A stretch of 64,000 nucleotides of DNA, from contig NZ_FOIC01000005.1 in assembly GCF_900111485.1 (NCBI RefSeq), positions 1 to 64,000 of the forward strand. Direction: 5' to 3'. A model generated the notes under the pieces. That model saw only the letters and a list, made by a program, of their open reading frames with translations, did not search any database and was not told the DNA's origin. Positions 16,938 through 25,244 of the stretch are shown piece by piece. A program made the translations under genes and the position numbers. Every line of letters starts with the position of its first letter. Positions within the stretch are counted from its first letter, which is position 1. Source of the DNA: Natrinema hispanicum. GTDB lineage: Archaea > Halobacteriota > Halobacteria > Halobacteriales > Natrialbaceae.

Positions 16938-17225
16938 TTAGGCGTCTTCGGCCGCGTCCTCGTCGGTTTCATCCTCCTCGCCCTCGGCATCGTCATCGGC
17001 CTCGAGCAGATCGGTGCTGGCACGGTCTGCTTCACGCCGCCACGTCTCGAAACTATGCTCGAGTTCCTCGTCCGAGACGAACACCTTCCAGAGAACCCAC
17101 ACGACAGCCAGCACGGGGAGAAGTGGAAGAAGGACGATTACGAGTACGCCGGCCATGATGTAGCCGAACAGGGACATCTGTGTGTTCGGCCCATAGCCGG
17201 TCGACTCGGACACCTTGACTGACAT
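16938..17225 (-). CDS. Small single-helix membrane protein
   Basis: A 95-aa protein with one strong hydrophobic stretch at about 19-48 (FGYIMAGVLVIVLLPLLPVL, then AVVWVLWKVF), followed by an amphipathic segment and a highly acidic Asp/Glu tail (70-95). Topology suggests an N-out anchor with a cytoplasmic acidic tail. No known domain is seen. It converges with the ECM4-like gene. Confidence 0.7.
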   Translation of the reverse strand: MSVKVSESTGYGPNTQMSLFGYIMAGVLVIVLLPLLPVLAVVWVLWKVFVSDEELEHSFETWRREADRASTDLLEADDDAEGEEDETDEDAAEDA

Positions 17226-17313
17226 GTGTGTGCCTACGAACGTGTCGGTATTCCGTGTTACGATTCCGTGGATCCGTTTCGGAACGAATACACGTCGACG
17301 TGACTGCCCAGCA

Positions 17314-18120
17314 TTAGCTCGTCTCGAGCCCGTTTCGCCCGTCCGGCGCGTCGCGCAGAACCGCTTCGGCGTCGTCGGTGGGTCGGTATGCGAGCGCCTG
17401 CATCGTCTCGGCGAGCGAAAGGAAGCGTTTGGAGTTATTGGAGATCCCGTGCGCGATCAGCGGTGACGTCTCGAGTGTCCCCGTCGCGGCCGCGTTGAGC
17501 AGCCGTCGGCAGTCGCCGGGGCTGAGCCACATCGCGCGGGCGTAGCGCTCGCCGGCTCCGTCTCGCTCGCGACACTCCTGACGGAGTTCGTCGCGGGTGA
17601 GTAGCCAGCCGATCCGGAGATTGACGACCTCGAGTCCGTGGCGGTTCGCGTAGTACGATCCCATCGCCTCGCCGAAGACTTTCGTGACGCCGTAGTAGGT
17701 GTCCGGATCGACCGGATCGTCTGGCCGGACGATCTCGGGCGTGCCGACCGTCGACTCCGGACGGCTCGGCGAGACGGTGGTTCCCATGTTGACCGCGTGG
17801 TTCGAACTCGCAAAGACCACCCGCTCGAGGTCGTTTTCGATTGCAGCCTCGAAGGCGTTGGAGAGCCCGTCGATGTTCGGCCCGCGAAGCTCGTCCCACG
17901 TGGCCCGCGGCGAGGAGATGGCCGCGAGATGAATCACCACGTCTTGTCCCTCGAGCGCGTCGACGAACTGTTCGCGGTCGGTGATCTCGAGGAGTGTCGT
18001 CTCGAGGGCTGCGGTCTCGCTGTGAGAGAACAGGGTCAAGTCGTGCTCGTCGGCCGGGAACGCATCGACGATCGCCCGCCCAACGTTCCCCGCCGCGCCG
18101 GTGATGGCGATGTTCGCCAT
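17314..18120 (-). CDS. Azf-like NAD(P)-dependent sugar dehydrogenase/epimerase
   Basis: A 268-aa extended short-chain dehydrogenase. The nucleotide motif TGAAGNVGRA is at 7-16 and the catalytic YGVTK at 143-147. The segments FASSNHAV and MWLSPGDCRRLL match what I recall of Azf, the archaeal NAD-dependent glucose-6-phosphate dehydrogenase of Haloferax, and also the related uronate dehydrogenases. It lies in a redox-rich region but not in a sugar operon. The substrate is uncertain: it may be a second Azf paralogue rather than the main enzyme. It starts at ATG 18120. Confidence 0.8.
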   Translation of the reverse strand: MANIAITGAAGNVGRAIVDAFPADEHDLTLFSHSETAALETTLLEITDREQFVDALEGQDVVIHLAAISSPRATWDELRGPNIDGLSNAFEAAIENDLERVVFASSNHAVNMGTTVSPSRPESTVGTPEIVRPDDPVDPDTYYGVTKVFGEAMGSYYANRHGLEVVNLRIGWLLTRDELRQECRERDGAGERYARAMWLSPGDCRRLLNAAATGTLETSPLIAHGISNNSKRFLSLAETMQALAYRPTDDAEAVLRDAPDGRNGLETS

Positions 18121-18281
18121 GGCGAACTGACACCGACGCGGCGGAAAGAGGCTGCCCCAGCGCGTTCCGGCCGATTCGTCTCCGATCGAGCGACGCGAAA
18201 CTCAGTCGGTCACTGCGACAAGGCGATTGCTTGCAGGCTGCCGACCAGAGGCCTTTTTTCTGGCCGGTCGTACTTGTATTC

Positions 18282-18656
18282 GTGACTGCCCCCACGACGT
18301 GGGACGTCGAACTTCGTGTGCCGGCAGACGCCGAGCTGGACGCTGCCGGCGAATCCCGAACGATCGAGGTCCGTGAGGACGAATCGATTCTCGAGGCGGC
18401 CCGGTCGGCGGGCATCTGGCTTTCTGCGGACTGCCAGCAGGGCTGGTGTATCACCTGCGGGGCGACACTCATCTCCGGCGAGGTCGACCACAGTCGGGCC
18501 AAGCGGTACTATCCCGAAGACGAGGCGGCGGGCTTTGTCCTTACCTGTGTCGCACGCCCTCGCTCCGATTGCGTCATCAAAGTCGAACAGTACGGCGAGT
18601 TGCTCCAGCACCGCGCCGACAACGACAGGCCGCCAGGACGGTCGAAGCTCGGATAG
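18282..18656 (+). CDS. Plant-type [2Fe-2S] ferredoxin
   Basis: A 124-aa electron carrier. The four cluster ligands are Cys51, Cys56 and Cys59 (CQQGWCITC) and Cys89 in LTCVA, the plant/halobacterial ferredoxin spacing. Unlike the classic haloarchaeal ferredoxin it lacks the long acidic N-terminal insertion, so it is probably a specialised paralogue. The start is taken at GTG 18282, where homology begins. A TTG at 18231 is in frame but gives a hydrophobic, unlikely extension. The DCC-family gene follows 72 bp downstream. Confidence 0.85.
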   Translation: MTAPTTWDVELRVPADAELDAAGESRTIEVREDESILEAARSAGIWLSADCQQGWCITCGATLISGEVDHSRAKRYYPEDEAAGFVLTCVARPRSDCVIKVEQYGELLQHRADNDRPPGRSKLG

Positions 18657-18728
18657 TGGCACAGCCACACGCACCGCCCAAGCGTGTGTCCACTGAACGT
18701 TTTCACCCCGCACGATGTACGGGCCACT

Positions 18729-19163
18729 ATGTCGTCGCAGTTTACCGGTATCCTGCTCTACGACGGTGATTGCCCGTTCTGTTCGGCCGCCTCGACCGCG
18801 ATGCGCCAGCTCGAGGGTGTCGGCGTCGTCTCCTGGGACGAGCCGGCCGCACAGGCCTTTCTCGAGGCCCAGTTCGGCGACGTTCCCTTTGCGCTGTTTT
18901 TCGTCGATAGCGAAGCCGAGACGGTCTGGGCGGGCCGAGCCGCCGCGACCGAACTCTGCGAGCGAGCCGGCATGCCGGTCCTCGTTCAGGACATCGTCGA
19001 CGAGAACTACGAGCGCGTTGCCGACGCGATCCAGTCCGTCATGGGAACCGACCGCGAGATCGATCCCTACCACGACGCCTACCCGCTGGCCGATGACGCC
19101 GCGGCGCTGTTCGACGACGTGGCGGCAAACGCCAGTCGGACGCATGTGCCTGACTCGGCGTAA
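18729..19163 (+). CDS. DCC-family thiol-disulfide oxidoreductase-like protein (DUF393)
   Basis: A 144-aa thioredoxin-like protein. The family signature is LYDGDCPFC near the N-terminus (CxxC), followed by a helical region with FFVDSEAETVWAGRAAATELC. DCC proteins act as predicted disulfide oxidoreductases with unknown partners. The start ATG 18729 places the motif at residue 10, as in the family. It follows the ferredoxin on the same strand, so a shared redox role is possible but unproven. Confidence 0.85.
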   Translation: MSSQFTGILLYDGDCPFCSAASTAMRQLEGVGVVSWDEPAAQAFLEAQFGDVPFALFFVDSEAETVWAGRAAATELCERAGMPVLVQDIVDENYERVADAIQSVMGTDREIDPYHDAYPLADDAAALFDDVAANASRTHVPDSA

Positions 19164-19254
19164 ATCGCTCGAGCAGCCACACTCGAGGGTGGAATCAATA
19201 TCCAGCGTGGCCGAGCGAGGAGTCGGTTGGTGACAAAGCGATGGTAGCGAGTGA

Positions 19255-19476
19255 CTACTCGTAGAGTGTGCCGAGAAGATAGATCACGACGATCCCACCG
19301 ATCAAGGCTAACGCCACTTCAGGATAGAAGCGGAGGTCTTCCGGGCCGAAGTAGCTGTCGAGAATTATGTCTACCCATCCGATCATCGCGATCGGGAGCA
19401 ACACTCCCAGAAGCAGTTGAACGATTGTGACTACATCGGCGACGTACTCCGGAATCTCCAGCCCATCCGAGAACAT
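19255..19476 (-). CDS. Small two-helix membrane protein
   Basis: A 73-aa hypothetical protein with two predicted transmembrane segments, about 15-37 (VVTIVQLLLGVLLPIAMIGW) and 54-70 (VALALIGGIVVIYLLG). A short soluble loop (LDSYFGPEDLRFYPE) joins them. The sequence is AT-richer than its neighbours. It has no family I recognise. The 80 bp upstream is AT-rich and promoter-like. Confidence 0.6.
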   Translation of the reverse strand: MFSDGLEIPEYVADVVTIVQLLLGVLLPIAMIGWVDIILDSYFGPEDLRFYPEVALALIGGIVVIYLLGTLYE

Positions 19477-19558
19477 ATCAACGCATACGATAGTGTCTGT
19501 CTTAACTATTATCGGCGGCTCTAGTTTGGATTCCGACCTTACACAGCGGGGTCACTCG

Positions 19559-20836
19559 TTATGCCGGGTTCGGCGCAGGCAGAGACCGCAGCTCTCGCGG
19601 TGGCACGAGGTAGTTGGCCCGGTTGTGGACGCTTAGATACTGGAGAATGCCGTTGTTTGTTCGTGCGCCGACCGAGCCTTCGGTGAGATCGGTCCCAGTC
19701 ATCGCCTCGCGGGTCTTCACGAAGTCGGCGATCGACCGCTGCAAGGAGAGAAAGTGCGTGGCTGCCCGGTCGTCGTCGGTCGAGTCGAAGTCCCGCCGAA
19801 GGATGATCGGTTCGCCGTCCTCGCGGGCGCGAGCGGTCTTCTGGGCGTGGCCGACCGTACCCTCGTTCCGAGCGTCGTCAGCCGCACTCTCAGCGACCTC
19901 AGTGACGCGGTTCGAGTCGCCAAGATTGTGCCCGGCCCCCTCGACGAGGTCGTCGGCGGCATGGTCTGGCGAGAACATCTTGGCGACACGTTGGTCACGA
20001 CTGTCCTGGTCGTACCACTGGTGGAGGTGCAACTGGAGCCTCGAGAGATGGATCGTCGTGCCGCCGGCGAACGGCCCGTCCTGAATCGTCACGCGGTCTT
20101 CGCTCGCCTGCGTCTTCCGAAAGCCCGATTTGAACCCCATGAACATCGGTGCGTCCTCCGGAACCGGATTGCCGTCGGGAATCCCATAGACATCGGATTG
20201 ATTGTCGGCTGGCAGTCCGCGACCGATAAACCCCGTCCGGCGGTCGGCGATATCGAAGACGCCGTCGAAGGTCCCCTCGACGTCGATGCCGTTGAGTTGC
20301 TCGAGGTCACCTTTCATGGCTTCTTCGACACTGAGCGTGACGTGGCCGTAGTCGCTGGCCAGATGGAGCAACGCATCGTACGCATCGAGCGTGGGATCCT
20401 CGAACGGTGTCAGCGCCGTCGGCGCTGGCAGCTCGACACCGGTGGGGGTTGCGTCGAACCGGTCGAAGTACGCTGGGCTATAGGCGATGGTAAACGCCAG
20501 TCCCTCGTTGCCGCGTTTGTACGCCGTCTCGATGGTTCGGAACGCGGCCTCGAGTTGCTCGCGCTCGTCGGCCGCGTCGGCAGGGCCGTCACCGACGTAC
20601 TCGAGGCCCAGTAGGAGGTGGTGTTCGGGCGGCACCACGTTGCCGTGGTCGTCGGTCGCGAGAAACTCGTTCCAGGCGTGTTGCCGATCAGGGAGTTCGT
20701 CGAGTGCGAGAGTCGCCTGTGGCACGTCTTCGGTCGCTTCGCGCTGGAGGCAGGCGGAAAGCGCGCTTGCACCGCCGATGGCGACGGCGCTGCGAACGAA
20801 CGCGCGACGCGAGATCCCACGATCCGGTCGGTCCAT
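19559..20836 (-). CDS. Tat-exported lipoprotein resembling DyP-type peroxidases
   Basis: A 425-aa secreted protein. A twin-arginine signal (ISRRAFVRSA, Arg10-Arg11) leads into a hydrophobic stretch and a lipobox LSAC (Cys29), so it is probably a lipid-anchored extracytoplasmic protein. The body has DyP-like features: GIPDG at about 215 recalls the catalytic GxxDG loop, GTTIHLSRLQLHLHQWYDQD recalls the DyP haem-side strand and helix, and FLSLQRSIADFV recalls the C-terminal helix. It may be the family annotated DUF7405 (from memory). Haem binding is inferred. ATG 20836 is chosen because the Tat motif follows at once. The frame extends to a TTG at 20863. Confidence 0.7.
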   Translation of the reverse strand: MDRPDRGISRRAFVRSAVAIGGASALSACLQREATEDVPQATLALDELPDRQHAWNEFLATDDHGNVVPPEHHLLLGLEYVGDGPADAADEREQLEAAFRTIETAYKRGNEGLAFTIAYSPAYFDRFDATPTGVELPAPTALTPFEDPTLDAYDALLHLASDYGHVTLSVEEAMKGDLEQLNGIDVEGTFDGVFDIADRRTGFIGRGLPADNQSDVYGIPDGNPVPEDAPMFMGFKSGFRKTQASEDRVTIQDGPFAGGTTIHLSRLQLHLHQWYDQDSRDQRVAKMFSPDHAADDLVEGAGHNLGDSNRVTEVAESAADDARNEGTVGHAQKTARAREDGEPIILRRDFDSTDDDRAATHFLSLQRSIADFVKTREAMTGTDLTEGSVGARTNNGILQYLSVHNRANYLVPPRELRSLPAPNPA

Positions 20837-21000
20837 AGACGACTCTGTGTGCCCGTCAGGCAAGGAAATTACGGTCCCGCTGATCCCGTGAGATGGCCGA
20901 TTCGACGCTCGACACGAAACTCATCCGTCTCGATACCGGCTCGTCACGACGCTTGACGACTCTGTGCACGCGACAGCCGTCTCGGACGGACTGACGGCTG

Positions 21001-21081
21001 AGACGGCTTCCTGTCACTGGTTCCCGGTGTACCCGCAGGACGGTCGCGTTCCCATCGGCACTGACTGCCAACAGACCGTAT
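21001..21081. repeat. 80-bp inverted-repeat element, ATACGG family, copy 3
   Basis: It starts AGACGGCTTCCTGTCA and ends ACTGCCAACAGACCGTAT, with CCCGGTGTACCCGCAGG and CATCGGCACTGACTG inside. It occupies the 390-bp gap between the Tat lipoprotein and the ferritin-like gene. The rest of that gap holds no gene. Confidence 0.7.
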
Positions 21082-21223
21082 GAATGTCTGCTCAGACCGT
21101 CGTCTGACTGACTAGATGCGCTCGATTCGCTGTCAGATATTTGTGATTGTAACGAGAAAACGAATACGGTCTCGAGACTGTACGCGAACCTCTAAGTGCT
21201 GCGTTATGGTGTCAATGGATGCG

Positions 21224-21883
21224 ATGTCTGATGACAAACCACATTCCGCAGGTAGCGTTAGTCACGGCGACACAAGTGAGCGCGTCGGGATGGAAGTCAT
21301 CCGCGAACGTGGACTCGAGCCGGAAGACCTCCGTGAGAAACTGATCGATGCGATCGGTGCCGAGTTCACCACCTACTACTACTATACGAACCTGCGGATG
21401 CATCTGGCGGGGCACGAAGATTACAAGGAGATCACCGAAGACGCCCGCCTCGAAGATCGGGCTCACTTCGAACTCGTCGCACCGCGAGTGTACGAACTCG
21501 GCGGGGCGCTCCCCAACGACATCCGGGACTTCGCCGACCGTGCATCCTGTCCGGACGCCGAGGTACCGACGCCGATGGACGACGAGGGTGGCTTCAACAC
21601 CGGCAGCCTCGATGCCGAAGGGATTCTCGAGGTCCTGCTCGAGGCCGAACGCTGTGCGATCCGGACGTGGTCGGAGGTCTGTGACATGACCCGCGACGTC
21701 GACCCGCGGACCTACGACATGGCCTCGCGCATCCTCCAAGAGGAGATCGAACACGAGGCGTGGTTCGTCGAACTGCTCTCGATGGAACGCGACGGCGAGA
21801 TCAACCCGGCTGGCCACTTCGTCCGGGGCGAGCCCGGCGACGCGCCGCTCTCGACCAACCGACGGTTCAACGACAGCGCCTAA
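21224..21883 (+). CDS. Ferritin-like (Dps-type) diiron protein
   Basis: A 219-aa four-helix protein. The helices carry the diiron ligand pattern: [14 protein letters not shown], then [18 protein letters not shown], a second pair around [16 protein letters not shown], and [13 protein letters not shown]. It matches the haloarchaeal Dps-like ferritin superfamily branch that stores iron or protects DNA against peroxide. Two ATGs (21206, 21215) lie just upstream in frame. 21224 (MSDDKPHS) is preferred but not certain. It lies near other redox genes. Confidence 0.85.
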   Translation: MSDDKPHSAGSVSHGDTSERVGMEVIRERGLEPEDLREKLIDAIGAEFTTYYYYTNLRMHLAGHEDYKEITEDARLEDRAHFELVAPRVYELGGALPNDIRDFADRASCPDAEVPTPMDDEGGFNTGSLDAEGILEVLLEAERCAIRTWSEVCDMTRDVDPRTYDMASRILQEEIEHEAWFVELLSMERDGEINPAGHFVRGEPGDAPLSTNRRFNDSA

Positions 21884-21966
21884 GCTGTCAGTTTACCACA
21901 CTCGAGCGGTCGCGCCACCGTGGCAGCGACCGGTACAGCCTTTCCTGTGTATGTGCTACGGGCTCT

Positions 21967-22413
21967 ATGAACGAGGTCGAGGTGTTCGTCGAAATCGACG
22001 CGCCGCCCGCGGTCGTCTGGGATGCCCTGCTCGCCTTCGACACTTATCCCGAGTGGAACCCGCTCACCCGTCGGGTCGAGGGGGTCGTGATCGATGGGAC
22101 GGTTCAACGAGGGCGGGACGACCTCGCTGACTCTCGTGGACTCCTCGACGGCCAGGTGCTCGCCACCGTCGAACCATACAAACGGCTCGCCTGGCTCGAT
22201 CGGTTCGTCCTCCCGTTTGCACTCGATCGCTACCACGAGTTTCACCTCCAGCCGATCGACGATGGGCAGCGGACGCGGTTGCTCCAGCGGGAGACGGTTC
22301 GCGGCGCACTCGCCTCGCTGGTGTTCGACGAGACCAAGGTCGAACGGGCGTTCGTCGCAATGAACAAGGCAGTCGCGGACCGCGCCGAGCGACGGGCGAG
22401 CGCGACGCCGTAA
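21967..22413 (+). CDS. SRPBCC (polyketide cyclase/START-like) domain protein
   Basis: A 148-aa helix-grip protein. It begins with a VEVFVEIDAPPAVVWDAL strand-helix, then FDTYPEWNPL, central strands and a long C-terminal helix (FVAMNKAVADRAERR). Proteins of this fold bind hydrophobic ligands, and the family is annotated broadly as polyketide cyclase/dehydrase or lipid transport. No substrate clue exists. The ATG at 21967 is unambiguous. Confidence 0.85.
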   Translation: MNEVEVFVEIDAPPAVVWDALLAFDTYPEWNPLTRRVEGVVIDGTVQRGRDDLADSRGLLDGQVLATVEPYKRLAWLDRFVLPFALDRYHEFHLQPIDDGQRTRLLQRETVRGALASLVFDETKVERAFVAMNKAVADRAERRASATP

Positions 22414-22541
22414 CCGCCAGTCGACTGCACACATCCGCAGGTTCAAGTACGGACGGGCAGCCAAGCCCGACGTGATCCGCCAGACAGCACACACTACGAG
22501 TCGCGAGGACCGGCTGCCGTCACTGTCAGCCCGGGTGAACG

Positions 22542-23162
22542 ATGGGTCATAGGGCGCTGGTCGCCTATCGGCGACTGGACCACCTCTACGACGTGCGATA
22601 CAGTCACTGGGGCGGCGACGACCTGTCGCTAACAGATGAGATCAGCGCCACCGCTCCCCTTGCTGCCGGTGCGGTCGAGCCCTCGCTCGTCGCGGACTCG
22701 ATCACCCGCGACCGAATCCTGACGGACCATCTCGATCCCTGCGCCTACGAGGCGCTGTATCTCGTCGATCCGGCGGCTGACTACGCGGTCGATGCCTACC
22801 GGGTCTGCTGGCTCGAGTGGTGCGACGGTCGCGACGGTGGCCGCGGCGCGATCGTCGCGGTCGACCCCGATGACGACCGCGCACTCAGAGACTGGTTTCG
22901 CGCGACCAAAACCGCGCTCGCCGACGTCATCGAGATGGGCGGCCTCTCCCGGCGGGCCGCACAGGCCTACCTCGAGGCGCGCGTCTGCGAGGCGTACGAC
23001 AGCACCGTCTACAGGCGGAGCAGGCCGAGTGCCTCGGGGCTTGACCCCGAGGCGGTTCACACGTACGGCGGAGTGATCGATGGCGATCGCAGGGACGGAT
23101 ACGAACCCACGCCGGATCGGTGGCCCGCGGATGACGACTACCGCGGGGATCGACAGAACTAG
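22542..23162 (+). CDS. Haloarchaeal conserved protein (DUF6735-like)
   Basis: A 206-aa protein starting MGHRALVAYRRLDHLYDVRYSHWG, which I recognise as the haloarchaeal family annotated DUF6735 (from memory). The N-terminal half is an alpha/beta domain (YEALYLVDPAADYAVDAYRV). The tail from about 165 is charged and probably disordered. No catalytic motif is evident. It converges with the MutS-related gene. Confidence 0.8.
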   Translation: MGHRALVAYRRLDHLYDVRYSHWGGDDLSLTDEISATAPLAAGAVEPSLVADSITRDRILTDHLDPCAYEALYLVDPAADYAVDAYRVCWLEWCDGRDGGRGAIVAVDPDDDRALRDWFRATKTALADVIEMGGLSRRAAQAYLEARVCEAYDSTVYRRSRPSASGLDPEAVHTYGGVIDGDRRDGYEPTPDRWPADDDYRGDRQN

Positions 23163-23205
23163 GGTGACGGGGGAGACGGCGAGTGACGGAGCGGCCCGTC
23201 CCCTG

Positions 23206-24981
23206 TCACTCCTCGGCGCTCCACTGGGCGTCCGCGAGCGTCCGCTGGACGACCTCATCCCCGACAGCAGCCGCCAGCGTCTCGAAGCCGGCCCGCTCGC
23301 GCCGGTCGCCTGCGTTGGCGACCAGCCGCGAGACGATGAACTCCGGCGTCGACCGGCCCACCGTGTCGAAACGCGGCTGGTAATCGACGCGCAACTCGAG
23401 GTCGGGATCCAATCCCTCCGCGAAGATGCCGTCGACCCGTGCTTCGGGCGGTAGCGGCTCTAAGTCGTCCGCGAGGTGGGTGACGAACACGCCCAGTGCG
23501 TCGCGGTCGACAGTCAGTGTCACCAGCCCGTGTAACAGGTCGGCCGCGCTGCCCGGTTCGGTGATCGCCTCGAATTCGTCGACCAACATGAGCGTGCGGC
23601 CACCCGACGACAGCGGCGGGACGATCGAACGCAACGTGGACTCGAGGACGCCGGCGTTGAAACTTGCGTGACGGCGGTGAAAGACCAGCGAGTCCACGGG
23701 CGTCACTTCGGCCCGATCGGCAGGGACTGGCAGTCCCATCGTCGCCAGGAGGACGACCTGACACAGCGTCTCGAGCAGCGTCGTCTTCCCGCCGCTGTTG
23801 GCCCCGGTCAGGACGGCGACGCGTTGCTCGCCGGGGACTGTGTTCACGTCGTCTGGCACGCTCACCACGTCGTGCTCGCCGAGCGCGTAAGTGACGAGTT
23901 GAACCGACTCCTCGTCACGTGCCGCAAGCGTGAGATTACGCGCGCTGACGACGGAGACGGCCGCCTGCTCGTCCTCGACGAACGTCGGCCGGGTACAGTC
24001 GTACGCGAGCGCAAAGCGGGCCAGCGAGAGCTGCAACGCGATCTCGTCGACCGCTTCGACTGCTCGATCGACGGCTTCGCGGGCGTCTGCGAGCGTGTCC
24101 TGTAACTCGCCCGCGACGGTTTCCTCGCGTTTGTCGACCGCCGCGGTGAGGTCGTTCCGAAGGGTGCGCAACGTCCCGCCGACGAAGTCAGTCGCGTCCG
24201 TCGCGTCGGTCGGCATTGCGTCTCGAACCCGGTCGATCGTCACGTCCGTCTCGCTCAGAAGGTGATCCTCGAAGGCCTGGCGAAAGCCTTCGACATCGCG
24301 AACGCCCTCCGAACGCAGGTCTTCGATCAGTTCGGCTGCGTTGGCGTCCATATCCTCGACGACACCCAGCGCGTCACGGAGTTGGTCGAGTTCCTCGTCA
24401 GCACCGTCGCGGACGCGGTCGCCGTCCAATGCTGCCAGCGCGTCAGCGGCCGCCTCGAGACTCGTGCGCTCGAGGTCCGCAACCGCGGCGAACGGTCCGG
24501 AATCGACGCCGGCCTCGAGTAGTGCGAGCGCGGCCTCGACGGCAGCGCGTTCGCTGCCCTCGCGCTCGTCGTAGCGCTCGTAGGCCGCGAGGACTGTCTC
24601 GCGGTTAGCGTCGTCGAGGGCGGCCCAGGCGTCCCGGGCGGCGAGGACGTCGTCAAGCCGCGCTTCCATCGCGGCTCGGCTCTCGAGTGGCGTCAGCACC
24701 CGAATGCGATCTGCCGCGCGCTGTGTGACGGCGTGGTCGACCGCGAGATCCAACAACTCCTTATAGGCCGATCGCGCGTCGCTGGTCGCCAACACGTCCA
24801 TGCCAGCACTATCGGTCGCCCGACGGAGGATTCGCGTCGCCCGCCCGCGAGCCAACCCAGCGTCGGCGAGCGTCCGGACGTCCCCACTCTCGATCGCCTG
24901 GATCGCCCGCTCGCGACCCAACGCGTCCACCAGCGTTTCTCGCGTCTTCGGACCGACTCCCCAGTACTCCTCGAGTCGCAT
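23206..24981 (-). CDS. MutS-related ATPase with N-terminal helix-hairpin-helix
   Basis: A 591-aa protein. A helix-hairpin-helix DNA-binding segment comes first (about 5-50, YWGVGPKTRETLVDALG). A long helical lever/clamp region follows (60-330), then a MutS-type ABC ATPase with Walker A GANSGGKTT (393-401) and Walker B TLMLVDEFEAIT (463-474). The mismatch-recognition domain of MutS1 and the Smr nuclease of MutS2 are absent. Archaeal proteins of this type are suspected to act in recombination or repair, but the role is not settled. It starts at ATG 24981. Confidence 0.9.
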   Translation of the reverse strand: MRLEEYWGVGPKTRETLVDALGRERAIQAIESGDVRTLADAGLARGRATRILRRATDSAGMDVLATSDARSAYKELLDLAVDHAVTQRAADRIRVLTPLESRAAMEARLDDVLAARDAWAALDDANRETVLAAYERYDEREGSERAAVEAALALLEAGVDSGPFAAVADLERTSLEAAADALAALDGDRVRDGADEELDQLRDALGVVEDMDANAAELIEDLRSEGVRDVEGFRQAFEDHLLSETDVTIDRVRDAMPTDATDATDFVGGTLRTLRNDLTAAVDKREETVAGELQDTLADAREAVDRAVEAVDEIALQLSLARFALAYDCTRPTFVEDEQAAVSVVSARNLTLAARDEESVQLVTYALGEHDVVSVPDDVNTVPGEQRVAVLTGANSGGKTTLLETLCQVVLLATMGLPVPADRAEVTPVDSLVFHRRHASFNAGVLESTLRSIVPPLSSGGRTLMLVDEFEAITEPGSAADLLHGLVTLTVDRDALGVFVTHLADDLEPLPPEARVDGIFAEGLDPDLELRVDYQPRFDTVGRSTPEFIVSRLVANAGDRRERAGFETLAAAVGDEVVQRTLADAQWSAEE

Positions 24982-25213
24982 ACACGTTGACTCGCGGCAA
25001 CCATCTTGAACACTGTGTCTCGAGCCCCACGAGAGTCGAAGACGGGACGGCGTCGTCGATCGCGACACTCGTCTACCGGGAGACTCGTAATCGAGTATTA
25101 CAGCAGGAACGGGCCATGATGAGGCCCTGCCATCGTGTGATCTCTCCCCCAGTATACACGAACGTGGATATAATACGAGACTGGTACCGACTATAGAAGC
25201 ACAAACACGGGGG

Positions 25214-25220
25214 TTTTTAT
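25214..25220 (+). promoter_or_regulatory. TATA box for purF
   Basis: TTTTTAT centred 28 nt before the ATG at 25245. The spacing supports a leaderless mRNA and the first ATG as start. Confidence 0.55.
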
Positions 25221-25244
25221 CGGCTCGATGCCCTACAGACTCCC

